This document shows positions 53,214 through 60,639 of a DNA stretch of 64,000 bases, in pieces. Made by a program: the position numbers and the translations under genes. The notes below the pieces were generated by a model. It was not told the DNA's origin. It saw nothing but the letters and a program-made list of their open reading frames with translations, and ran no database searches. The DNA is from Albirhodobacter sp042466415 (GTDB taxonomy: Bacteria > Pseudomonadota > Alphaproteobacteria > Rhodobacterales > Rhodobacteraceae). The stretch covers positions 1,674,001-1,738,000 of the forward strand of contig NZ_JAXHCH010000002.1 in assembly GCF_042466415.1 (NCBI RefSeq), written 5' to 3'. Every line of letters begins with the position of its first letter. Positions within the stretch are counted from its first letter, which is position 1.

Positions 53214-54215
53214 ATGATGCAAAACTTTTCACTTCTCGATCTCTCTCCGATTCCGGAGGGCAGCACCGCCGCCGATGCCCTCGCAAATTCCGTGTCTCTC
53301 GCGCAGCATGCCGAGGCGGCCGGCTACCATCGCTATTGGCTCGCCGAGCATCACAACATGACCGGCATTGCCAGCGCGGCGACCGCTGTGGTGATCGGCC
53401 ATATCGCGGGGGCGACGAAAACCATGCGTGTTGGCGCAGGCGGGATCATGTTGCCCAATCACGCACCCCTCATGGTCGCGGAGCAATTTGGCACATTGGC
53501 GACGCTCTATCCCGACCGGATTGATCTTGGCTTGGGCCGCGCACCGGGGACGGATATGGCCACCGCGCGCGCCCTGCGCCGTCATATGGCCCCCGAGGAC
53601 GGCTTCCCCCAAGACGTGCAAGAGTTGATTGCCTATCTGGGCGATGCGCCCGCCACGCCCCGCGTGCGGGCCATTCCCGGCGAGGGGACGCATGTTCCCG
53701 TATGGATCTTGGGGTCGAGCCTCTACGGCGCGCAGCTCGCCGCGTATCTCGGCCTGCCCTACGCTTTTGCATCGCATTTCGCACCTGCGATGCTTGATGA
53801 GGCGCTGGCGACCTACCGCGCCACATTCCGTCCGTCAGCCGCGCTTAAGCAGCCCCATGTGATGATCGCGGCGGGGGTCTGTGTGGCCCCCACGCAAGAA
53901 GAAGCCGCCTATCTGCGCAGCTCGCAAATCCTCGCCTTCGCGCGTTTGCATATGGGGAAGCCTGGTAAGCTACCGCCCCCGACCGAGGCCCTGGCCGACG
54001 AGGTGCCGCCTCAGGTCATGGCCGGTGTGCAGCAAGCCCTGTCATGTTCAGCGACCGGCGCGCCCGAGACTGTCGCGCGCGAACTGGCGGATCTGATCGC
54101 GCGTTACCAACCTGACGAGTTGATTGTCACAGGGATGATCCACGACCCTGCCGCCCGCATCAGATCGTTTGAACTGGCGGCGGACATTCTCGGCGGTTTA
54201 AAAACCTCGCGATAA
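53214..54215 (+). CDS. Luciferase-like (LLM class) flavin oxidoreductase
   Basis: A 333-aa bacterial luciferase-fold protein. It has SLLDLSPIPEGSTAADAL, AGYHRYWLAEHHNMTGIAS, RVGAGGIMLPNHAPLMVAEQ and LYPDRIDLGLGRAPGTD, the signature of the YhbW-like MsnO8 branch. These are FMN-dependent monooxygenases or reductases of mostly unknown substrate. ATG 53217 is an equally possible start. It is monocistronic, with a hairpin after the stop. No partner flavin reductase is adjacent. Confidence 0.92.
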   Translation: MMQNFSLLDLSPIPEGSTAADALANSVSLAQHAEAAGYHRYWLAEHHNMTGIASAATAVVIGHIAGATKTMRVGAGGIMLPNHAPLMVAEQFGTLATLYPDRIDLGLGRAPGTDMATARALRRHMAPEDGFPQDVQELIAYLGDAPATPRVRAIPGEGTHVPVWILGSSLYGAQLAAYLGLPYAFASHFAPAMLDEALATYRATFRPSAALKQPHVMIAAGVCVAPTQEEAAYLRSSQILAFARLHMGKPGKLPPPTEALADEVPPQVMAGVQQALSCSATGAPETVARELADLIARYQPDELIVTGMIHDPAARIRSFELAADILGGLKTSR

Positions 54216-54240
54216 GACGCGTGCCAAAGCAGCCCGCGAC

Positions 54241-54275
54241 GACGGCCCGCCCGAAACGGCGGGCCGTTCCCGTTT
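54241..54275 (+). terminator. Hairpin after the LLM oxidoreductase
   Basis: ACGGCCCGCC, loop, GGCGGGCCGT then TTCCCGTTTCC, 26 bases after the stop. The T-run is broken. Confidence 0.6.
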
Positions 54276-54435
54276 CCAGCTTTGTTAACTTCTATTAATA
54301 AAAATCACTTCGCTCGAAAATGGCCCGTATCCTGCCCCATTCGCGCCCAGATTGGGGGCCAAAACACCCACATGCCAAGGCAAACATGCCTAGCCCTAAA
54401 CAACTTACGATTAACCACTCGGTAGGAGAGACCCG

Positions 54436-54630
54436 ATGAAACTGTTCAAACTTGTTAAAAAATTCAACGCAGAAGAAGAAGGCGCTGTGACTGTTGACTG
54501 GGTTGTTCTGACCGCAGCAGTGGTTGGCCTCGGCGCAGCAGCGCTCTCGATGGTCACCAAAGGCACAGGCGCAGCCTCCACGAAAATCGACGCTGCCCTG
54601 TCGAGCGTTACTGTTAAAACGACCTTCTAA
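54436..54630 (+). CDS. Flp/Fap-type pilin (type IVb)
   Basis: A 64-aa pilin. After a basic leader (MKLFKLVKKFNAEEEG) comes AVTVDWVVLTAAVVGLGAAAL, one hydrophobic helix. The leader peptidase should cut after Gly16, and residue 5 of the mature protein is Asp where most pilins have Glu. It has AGGAGAGACCCG before the ATG. Tad/Cpa secretion genes are absent from the window. The 160 bases upstream contain TTAA-N6-TTAA (54285-54298), one base short of the CtrA spacing. Confidence 0.88.
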   Translation: MKLFKLVKKFNAEEEGAVTVDWVVLTAAVVGLGAAALSMVTKGTGAASTKIDAALSSVTVKTTF

Positions 54631-54681
54631 GGTCTACGTCGCCCAGCGCGACGCCCCCATTCCCCCAAAAGGGGTCCGCTT

Positions 54682-54708
54682 CTGGCCGCGCAATCTGCGC
54701 GGCCTTTT
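54682..54708 (+). terminator. Terminator of the Flp pilin gene
   Basis: GGCCGCGCA, loop ATC, TGCGCGGCC, then TTTTG: a perfect 9-bp stem about 55 bases after the stop. Confidence 0.88.
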
Positions 54709-54811
54709 GCATATCAAACGCCCGCCCCGCTACCTGCCACCACTTGGCTTTGATCTGATCTGGCGCTACTCCGTGCGATAGGGGATTGCCCATATTCACA
54801 AGAGGTTTTCG

Positions 54812-57097
54812 ATGGTTCAGAAATTGACCGCGGCGCATTGGGGTATTTTTGAAATCGACGGTTTTGGTGAGACCGCTCACCTCAAACCCATCGCCCGCGA
54901 CAATCAACCCGCGCGGATCGGGTCCGGTTGGCTGGACGCCATGCGCGACAGTGACAGCCGCATCTTACGGCCTTCGATCCGCAAAGGCTGGCTCGAAAAC
55001 CGCGACACAGATCGCAATGGCGATGCCGAGTTTGTTGAGCTGCCTTGGGACGAAGCCTTGGACATCACCGCACAAGAGCTGCGCCGTGTGGTCGATACAC
55101 ATGGCAACGGCGCCTTGTTCGCGGGCTCTTACGGCTGGGCGTCGGCGGGCCGCTTTCATCATGCGCAATCGCAACTGCGTCGGTTCCTCAACACAATCGG
55201 CGGTTTCGTAAATGCGCGGGACACCTATTCCCATGCCGGCGCCGAGGTCATTTTTCCGCATCTCACCGGGATGTCGAATAAAGTGTTCCAAGACGAGATG
55301 ACAAGCTGGCCATTGGTGGCACAGCATTGCGAAACGCTTTTGGCGTTCGGCGGCATATCGAAGCGCGCGGCACAAATCGCCTCCGCGGGCACGTCCAGCC
55401 ATGAAACCGAGGATTGGTTGGCGAAGGCGAAGGGCAATGGGTGCAAGCTCGTCAATATCTCGCCCCTGCGCACCGATATGGCCGCGCATCTGGCGGCGGA
55501 TTGGGTTGGCCTGCGGCCCGGCACGGATTGCGCACTTATTCTTGCGCTGGCCTATGAAGTATTCCGTTTGGGCCGCGCGGATCGAGCCTTCCTTGACCGC
55601 TACACGCATGGCGCGGCGACGTTCGAAGCCTATGTGACGGGCGCCCAAGACGGCACACCGAAGACGCCCGAGTGGGCAGCCGCGTTATGCGATATCCCCG
55701 CGCAAACAATTCGCGATCTGGCGGATCGGATCAGCACAACCCGCACGATGATCGCCATGGCCTGGGGGATGCAGCGAGCGGATCGGGGCGAAATTACACT
55801 TTGGGCAGGCCTCTCATTGGCGTGCTTGCTCGGGCAAATCGGCCAACCCGGCACGGGCTACGCCTTCGGCTATGGCTGTAGCGAAATCGTTGGCCGCGCA
55901 ACGCGTTGGGTCGATTGGCCCTCCGTGCCGCAGGGGCGCAACCCCGTTCGTGATTATATCCCGGTCGCACGGATCGCGGACATGCTCGAATACCCCCGCA
56001 CTGCGTATCGCTACAACGGCGAGACACGCACTTACCCCGATGCAAAGATGATCTGGTGGTCAGGCGGGAATCCGTTCCATCATCATCAAGACCTCAATCG
56101 CCTTGATCGGGTCTGGCGCAATCCTGAAACGGTGGTAGTCTTGGATCATAGCTGGACCGCGACCGCGCGCCGTGCAGACATCGTTTTGCCCACGACATCC
56201 GCTTTGGAACGCGACGATCTGATGGTGAACCGCCGTGATCCAGCATTGGTGTATATGTCCGCCGCGATGCCGCCCAAGGGCGAGGCGCGCGACGATTATG
56301 CGATCCTCTCCGCTCTTGCGGCGCGTATGGGGACCGAGGCGGCCTTTTGCGAGGGGCGCGATGTTAAGGGCTGGCTACGGCATCTCTGGCAGGGCTGTGC
56401 GCAAGCGGCGCAAAGCTTTGGCGCCTCCCTACCGGCGTTCGACCGCTTTAAAGAGGACGGGATTTTCGACCTCCCCGAACCTGAGACGCTGCGCATTCAG
56501 TTCGGCGCGTTCATCAACGATCCGGTAAACAATCCCCTCCAGACGCCGAGCGGCAAGATTGAGATCGAAAGTCAGTCGATCGCCGCAATGGGTCTGGCGG
56601 ATTGCGGGCCAATCCCCACTTGGCAGACCCCCGTCGAGGGGCTTACGACCGCGGCCCCCGATCAACTGCATCTTGTGTCGGGACAGCCCGACACGCGGCT
56701 TCATTCGCAGAACGACAGTGGAAGCGTCGCCAAAGCCGCGAAAGTGGCGGGGCGTGAGGCGTGCTGGATGCACCCCGACGCGGCGGCCGCACGCGGCCTT
56801 CAGAGCGGCGATATCGTGCGCCTTGAAAGCCCGCGCGGCGCTTGCCTCGCAGGGCTGATCCTCACGCCCGAGATGCGGCGCGATTGCATCTCGCTGCCGA
56901 CCGGGGCTTGGCTCGATCTGCGCGAGATCGACGGTGAACGGATCTGCGTGCACGGCAACCCGAATATGCTGACTTTGGATCAGGGGTCGACATCCCTCAG
57001 CCAAGGCAACATCGCGCATACGACACTTGTCCGCGTCTCGAAATGGGATAAGCCGGTCCCCGAAATCCACGTCCACTCGCAGCCTCGCTTTGCGTGA
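54812..57097 (+). CDS. Molybdopterin S/N-oxide reductase (BisC/DMSO reductase type)
   Basis: A 761-aa Mo-bisMGD enzyme of the DMSO reductase family without N-terminal Fe-S Cys. Motifs are GSYGWASAGRFHHAQSQLRR, the Mo-ligand Ser region ARDTYSHAGAEVIFPH, WWSGGNPFHHHQDLNRL, VVLDHSWTATARRADIVLPT and HLVSGQPDTRLHSQND. No Tat or Sec signal is present, so it is probably cytoplasmic like biotin sulfoxide reductase. Possible substrates are biotin or methionine sulfoxide, TMAO or hydroxylated purines. No membrane quinol partner is encoded nearby. Substrate uncertain. Confidence 0.92.
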   Translation: MVQKLTAAHWGIFEIDGFGETAHLKPIARDNQPARIGSGWLDAMRDSDSRILRPSIRKGWLENRDTDRNGDAEFVELPWDEALDITAQELRRVVDTHGNGALFAGSYGWASAGRFHHAQSQLRRFLNTIGGFVNARDTYSHAGAEVIFPHLTGMSNKVFQDEMTSWPLVAQHCETLLAFGGISKRAAQIASAGTSSHETEDWLAKAKGNGCKLVNISPLRTDMAAHLAADWVGLRPGTDCALILALAYEVFRLGRADRAFLDRYTHGAATFEAYVTGAQDGTPKTPEWAAALCDIPAQTIRDLADRISTTRTMIAMAWGMQRADRGEITLWAGLSLACLLGQIGQPGTGYAFGYGCSEIVGRATRWVDWPSVPQGRNPVRDYIPVARIADMLEYPRTAYRYNGETRTYPDAKMIWWSGGNPFHHHQDLNRLDRVWRNPETVVVLDHSWTATARRADIVLPTTSALERDDLMVNRRDPALVYMSAAMPPKGEARDDYAILSALAARMGTEAAFCEGRDVKGWLRHLWQGCAQAAQSFGASLPAFDRFKEDGIFDLPEPETLRIQFGAFINDPVNNPLQTPSGKIEIESQSIAAMGLADCGPIPTWQTPVEGLTTAAPDQLHLVSGQPDTRLHSQNDSGSVAKAAKVAGREACWMHPDAAAARGLQSGDIVRLESPRGACLAGLILTPEMRRDCISLPTGAWLDLREIDGERICVHGNPNMLTLDQGSTSLSQGNIAHTTLVRVSKWDKPVPEIHVHSQPRFA

Positions 57098-57118
57098 GGG
57101 TTTGCCCCTGTGATACGC

Positions 57119-57156
57119 ATAAAAAAGCCCGCCAAGCAGGTTGCTTGGCGGGCTTT
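57119..57156 (-). terminator. Terminator between the molybdoenzyme gene and dps
   Basis: A perfect 15-bp stem AAAGCCCGCCAAGCA / TGCTTGGCGGGCTTT with loop GGT. On the minus strand it is followed by further T, so it mainly ends dps; it may stop the converging gene too. Confidence 0.88.
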
Positions 57157-57174
57157 ATGGCGGCCTCAAAGACC

Positions 57175-57663
57175 TTAGGCGGCCATCGAACGCAGCATCC
57201 ATGCGGCCTTCTCGTGCACACCAGACCGCGCCGTCGCCAGATCGGCCGTCACGATGTCACGTGCTTCCTCCGACGTCTCCGCCAAGTCATGCATCATGCG
57301 GGCGAGTTCCTCGTGGCTCTCGGCGAGCGCTTCGACCATCTCACGCGCCGAAGGCTTCTCCGCCACGGCATTCGGTTTGCCGATCAGCGCATCGGCACCC
57401 ATCGGCGTGAGCGAGCCCAGCGCCCGCACGCGCTCGGCCAGCACATCGGTAGCCTCGAACAATTCGCCGTATTGTGCCTCTGTCAGCATGTGGATCGAAT
57501 AGAACATTGGGCCTTCAACGTTCCAATGCGTGACATGCGTATCGATGAGCAACCGATACGTCGCGCTCAGCGCCTTGTTCAATTCCGTTGCGACTTTCTT
57601 GGGCGCCTTGATACCGGTGGAAACCTTGTCGGCGGTCGAGATTGTGGTGAGAACGTCAGCCAT
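57175..57663 (-). CDS. dps: Dps ferritin-like DNA protection protein
   Basis: A 162-aa four-helix ferritin-like protein. The interface ferroxidase residues are in DTHVTHWNVEGPMFYSIHML and GELFEATDVLAERVRALG, the DPS signature. The N-terminus has several Lys (KVSTGIKAPKKVATELNK), useful for DNA binding. Dps dodecamers store iron using peroxide and shield DNA under stress. A GGAAC-N16-CGTT promoter lies 75 bases upstream, linking it to the alphaproteobacterial general stress sigma factor EcfG. Confidence 0.96.
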   Translation of the reverse strand: MADVLTTISTADKVSTGIKAPKKVATELNKALSATYRLLIDTHVTHWNVEGPMFYSIHMLTEAQYGELFEATDVLAERVRALGSLTPMGADALIGKPNAVAEKPSAREMVEALAESHEELARMMHDLAETSEEARDIVTADLATARSGVHEKAAWMLRSMAA

Positions 57664-57737
57664 CTGTCGTATCCTTTCTCAATAATCCATCGCGGGCCTT
57701 AGGGACAGATCGTCCCCGCCGCGCGTTTCACCAAATC

Positions 57738-57762
57738 AACGCAGTCGACGCGCTCCAGTTCC
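57738..57762 (-). promoter_or_regulatory. Sigma-EcfG-type promoter of dps
   Basis: On the minus strand GGAAC (57762-57758), 16 bases, then CGTT (57741-57738), 75 bases before the dps start. GGAAC-N16/17-CGTT is the known EcfG consensus. Confidence 0.75.
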
Positions 57763-57894
57763 TTGCGGATGCGTTTTTTTCACAGCGGAGCATCTAAACC
57801 GTCTCATAAAATCACATGATATCGAATTGGTAAGGGCGCGCCGGATGGCGCGCCCTGCTGGTCTCTCACGAAGCTTCGCGCTTAACACATGCCC

Positions 57895-58068
57895 TTAGAC
57901 GGGCGGTTTACCGCGGACCGCACGGGCCACCATCGCGATGACAAACAGCACGAGGAAGACGAAGAACAGAATTTGCGCGATACCGGCAGACGCGCTGGCG
58001 AGACCGCCAAAACCGAATGCTGCCGCGATGAGTGCTACGATGAGAAACGTCAAAGCCCAACCAAGCAT
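57895..58068 (-). CDS. DUF1328 small membrane protein
   Basis: A 57-aa protein starting at ATG 58068 (MLGWALTFLIVALIAAAFGF), with GGAGAGTATC before it; the longer frame upstream is not supported. It has two hydrophobic helices and a short basic tail (VARAVRGKPPV), exactly the DUF1328/UPF0391 pattern. Such proteins (YtjA in E. coli) are often stress or stationary-phase induced and of unknown role. A GGAAC-N17-CGTT promoter is 80 bases upstream. Confidence 0.92.
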   Translation of the reverse strand: MLGWALTFLIVALIAAAFGFGGLASASAGIAQILFFVFLVLFVIAMVARAVRGKPPV

Positions 58069-58147
58069 GATACTCTCCATTTGTTGTGTGACGCGCCGAA
58101 AACTGGCGCCGGGGTGAGCGTCTCTCTCGACGCCCCATTGTGCAACC

Positions 58148-58173
58148 AACGCGACTTATGAGGGGATGGTTCC
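58148..58173 (-). promoter_or_regulatory. Sigma-EcfG-type promoter of the DUF1328 gene
   Basis: On the minus strand GGAAC (58173-58169), 17 bases, CGTT (58151-58148), 80 bases before the start codon. Apart from this and the next promoter, the 58150-58519 gap shows no gene. Confidence 0.75.
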
Positions 58174-58424
58174 CGAACTCTTCGAGAAAAGCCGCGCAGG
58201 TGCTCCTGTTTGCCGCCCGCGGGGGCTACTTATTTGAGCGCCTCCTCACATTAGCAAACGCGCAGGAAGCGCGCGGGTGATCGGCCAAATTTTCGCCAAA
58301 CATCATCCCCGAATATCGGCATATTGACACAGGTCATGGCGCGCAGCGTGTGCGCGCGCGTAAGGTTAGGGCGGACCAATGCAGCGCCTGCGACGGCTTC
58401 CCGACGTGGTTTTGCCAAAGCACG

Positions 58425-58449
58425 GGAACTTTCCCCGAGATGGCGCGTT
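58425..58449 (+). promoter_or_regulatory. Sigma-EcfG-type promoter of the DUF883 gene
   Basis: GGAAC (58425-58429), 16 bases, CGTT (58446-58449), 70 bases before the DUF883 start. Confidence 0.75.
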
Positions 58450-58519
58450 ATCTTTTCAATCGCTGCAACGAACGACGGTTTTACCGCCCACCGCAGCCCA
58501 TTCAATTTGGAGAATGACC

Positions 58520-58888
58520 ATGGCACAATCGGCAACAACGACACTTAAAGACGTAAGCAAAACCGATACTTCCGAAATCGAAGCACAACTCGCCGCATTG
58601 CGCAGCGACGTGTCCGGCCTCACCAAAGCGCTCGCCGCTTACGGGCAGACCCAAGGAAAGAACCTGTCGGAAGCCGCAAGCACCCAAGCCGCATCCGTCA
58701 AAGCGTCCGGCGAGGAAGCTGCACGGATCGCCGCGCAGAAGGCGGACGAGGCCTATCACCTTGCCCGCGACAAGGCGAGCCTCGCCTACATGCAAACCGA
58801 GGACACCGTGCGCCAAAACCCAGCCGCTGCAGTTGGTATCGCGGCCGGTATCGGCTTCCTTGCTGGCCTGTTGACCGCGCGGAAATAA
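58520..58888 (+). CDS. DUF883 / ElaB-YqjD-like membrane-anchored protein
   Basis: A 122-aa protein starting at ATG 58520 (MAQSATTTLKDVSK), with GGAGAATGACC before it; the ATG at 58514 is too close to the GGAG. An Ala-rich helical region (about 20-95, LAALRSDVSGLTKALAAYG, EEAARIAAQKADEAYHLAR) precedes a C-terminal helix and short basic tail (AVGIAAGIGFLAGLLTARK). This is the layout of ElaB/YqjD, inner-membrane proteins reported to tether ribosomes in stationary phase in E. coli. It is 3 bases from the next gene. Confidence 0.9.
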   Translation: MAQSATTTLKDVSKTDTSEIEAQLAALRSDVSGLTKALAAYGQTQGKNLSEAASTQAASVKASGEEAARIAAQKADEAYHLARDKASLAYMQTEDTVRQNPAAAVGIAAGIGFLAGLLTARK

Positions 58889-58891
58889 GAT

Positions 58892-59221
58892 ATGCTTGGC
58901 GCGTTGCAACATCGTATCGCAGACGCCGCGCGCCGCTCCGCCTTTGCCGGCGTGGGGGCGGTGTTCGGATTGGTCGGCCTTGGCTTTTTGACCGTTGCGG
59001 GTTGGCTTGTTCTGGAAGCCACGCGGGACGCCACATTCGCGGCGATCGTGTTGGGGTTGGTTTACCTCGGCATCAGTATTGTCGCACTGGCCATTGCCTT
59101 CTCACGCCCGACACCGCCACCACCACCACCGCCCGTGGCGCAGACCAACCCGATTGCCTCGTTGATCCCCGCATTTCTCGCCGGGTTTGAGCAAGGCCGT
59201 GACATGAGGAGGCCGCGTTAA
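58892..59221 (+). CDS. YqjE/holin-III-like membrane protein
   Basis: A 109-aa protein with two transmembrane helices (about 20-42, AFAGVGAVFGLVGLGFLTVAG, and 48-70, AAIVLGLVYLGISIVALAIAF), a Pro run (TPPPPPPPV) and a polar tail. It fits the phage-holin III/DUF1469 group that includes YqjE, which in E. coli also follows yqjD. It is probably cotranscribed with the DUF883 gene from the EcfG promoter. No phage genes are near, so a lysis role is unlikely. Confidence 0.82.
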   Translation: MLGALQHRIADAARRSAFAGVGAVFGLVGLGFLTVAGWLVLEATRDATFAAIVLGLVYLGISIVALAIAFSRPTPPPPPPPVAQTNPIASLIPAFLAGFEQGRDMRRPR

Positions 59222-59379
59222 CTGCGCCCTCCGACCAGCTTCCGCCATGCCCTCGCTACCGGACGTGCCCCATATGCGTGAGTGCCCGATATGGCTGAGT
59301 CTTCCGCTTAGCTTCGCGAGCGTGGCTGCCTGCTACCCCTCCCTGACTGATCCGCGCCCCAGTGGCGCGGATTTTTTTT
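59222..59379 (+). terminator. 3' region of the stress operon with distal terminator
   Basis: The terminator is ATCCGCGCC (59350-59358) / GGCGCGGAT (59364-59372) then seven T. It lies 130 bases after the stop. The stretch before it has no ORF but contains pyrimidine-rich TACCCCTCCCTG, so a 3'-UTR-derived small RNA is conceivable. Confidence 0.7.
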
Positions 59380-59470
59380 ATGCCTTGCGCGGAGATCTGC
59401 GCGATCGCGCGTGCCAGAAACCGCCGCGCTACGCGTTGCGTTCGGCATCAATTTGCAAAAAGGGGGGAAG

Positions 59471-59547
59471 TGGTGGCGAGGGGGGGACTCGAACCCCCGA
59501 CCCTGCGATTATGAGTCGCATGCTCTAACCAGCTGAGCTACCTAGCC
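59471..59547 (-). tRNA. tRNA with anticodon CAU (elongator Met or lysidine Ile)
   Basis: A 77-base cloverleaf with encoded CCA. The D arm is GCTC..GAGC. The anticodon stem is TGCGA/TCGCA with loop CTCATAA, and the T arm is GGGGG/CCCCC with TTCGAGT. The acceptor GGCTAGG / CCTCGCC has one mismatch (U4 against C69). The CAU anticodon alone does not separate elongator Met from Ile2; the initiator lacks support, as pair 1-72 is G-C. Confidence 0.93.
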
Positions 59548-59689
59548 ACTGCGGCGGGTAACTAAGGGAGGGGACGGGGGGCGTCAAGCGAAAACGGCCG
59601 TTTTTTTCAACCAGCCTCAAAACTAATTTCATCCCGCGTACGACAGGCTTGTTTTACTGGGATTGGCGCGTCAGCGGATCGCAGCAAAA

Positions 59690-59722
59690 CAAAAAGGTCC
59701 GGCCAAACGACCGGACCTTTTG
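59690..59722 (-). terminator. Terminator of the L,D-transpeptidase gene
   Basis: On the minus strand AAAAGGTCCGG, loop TCGTTTGG, CCGGACCTTTT then more T, 21 bases after the stop. Confidence 0.88.
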
Positions 59723-59742
59723 AAGCACACTCAGCAATAAAA

Positions 59743-60399
59743 TTAATAGACCGTCACCGGCGTTCCGAGAGGGACACGATCAAACAGCGCGATCACATGC
59801 TCGTTCACCATCCGCAGGCATCCGTTCGATGCCGCATGGCCGATGGAAGACGGCGATGTCGTGCCGTGGATACGAATTGCCGTGTCGCGGCCGTTTTGGT
59901 AGAGATAGAGCGCCCGCGCGCCCAGCGGATTGGTCGGCCCGCCCGGCATGCCATCTTCGTATTTCTTATATGCCTGCGGGTTTCGTTCGATCATCTCTTG
60001 CGTCGGGCGCCAGCTTGGCCATTCAACTTTGCGCTGAATGGTCGCATCCCCCCGGAAGACGAGCTCCTCGGTGCCGACGGCGACGCCGTAACGCATCGCG
60101 CGGCCCGGCGCAAATACATGATATAAAAAGAACTTTTCGCTCACCACGATGATGGACCCGACGGTGAGCGACGGCTTGACCTGGACCTCGCGCGGGTAGA
60201 AGCGCTCGGCGATAGGCCATGTGGACCCTTCCGGGAAGGTCACCGGCCCCATCTCGATCTGCGACGTGGCGGAAGTGGAAACCGGCGCGGAAGCAGCGGC
60301 CTTGATCAGTTTCTCCGGCGCCGCTTGTGCGGATGACAGGCTTGGCGCAGCCAAGAGCGGGATAGCGGCGAAACTGGTGAGAAGTGCGCGACGGTCCAT
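59743..60399 (-). CDS. L,D-transpeptidase (YkuD domain)
   Basis: A 218-aa exported protein whose start MDRRALLTSFAAIPLLAAPS resembles a Tat-like or Sec signal (RR followed by a hydrophobic stretch). The YkuD domain covers about 75-218. The catalytic motif is IHGTTSPSSIGHAASNGCLR with His and Cys in the usual HxxxxxxxxxxxxSNGCLRM spacing. It cross-links peptidoglycan stems (3-3 bonds) or anchors proteins to peptidoglycan. It is monocistronic, with its own terminator. Confidence 0.93.
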   Translation of the reverse strand: MDRRALLTSFAAIPLLAAPSLSSAQAAPEKLIKAAASAPVSTSATSQIEMGPVTFPEGSTWPIAERFYPREVQVKPSLTVGSIIVVSEKFFLYHVFAPGRAMRYGVAVGTEELVFRGDATIQRKVEWPSWRPTQEMIERNPQAYKKYEDGMPGGPTNPLGARALYLYQNGRDTAIRIHGTTSPSSIGHAASNGCLRMVNEHVIALFDRVPLGTPVTVY

Positions 60400-60639
60400 A
60401 GGGTTCTCCGTTCAATGATCGTGTGACGCTAGCACCTCAATCACGAGCGCTCAACCTTAAGCGCAACTTTGCCGGTAGGAAACTGACGCAAACGTCCTTG
60501 TTTTGAACGATTTCACGCGCCGCTCTGCGTTGATGCGCGCCCGCGCCGCGGCCCCTAGGCGAAGATCGGCATATGCGCCGCGCGGCTTGCACCGTGCCGC
60601 GTGAGCCCTTATCTCGGTGGAATGTGAGAGGAGGCCCGC

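Noticed and set aside
58892..59221. Phage holin, hence a prophage remnant
   Set aside because: The holin-like fold is shared with YqjE, the neighbour is YqjD-like, and no phage genes are near.
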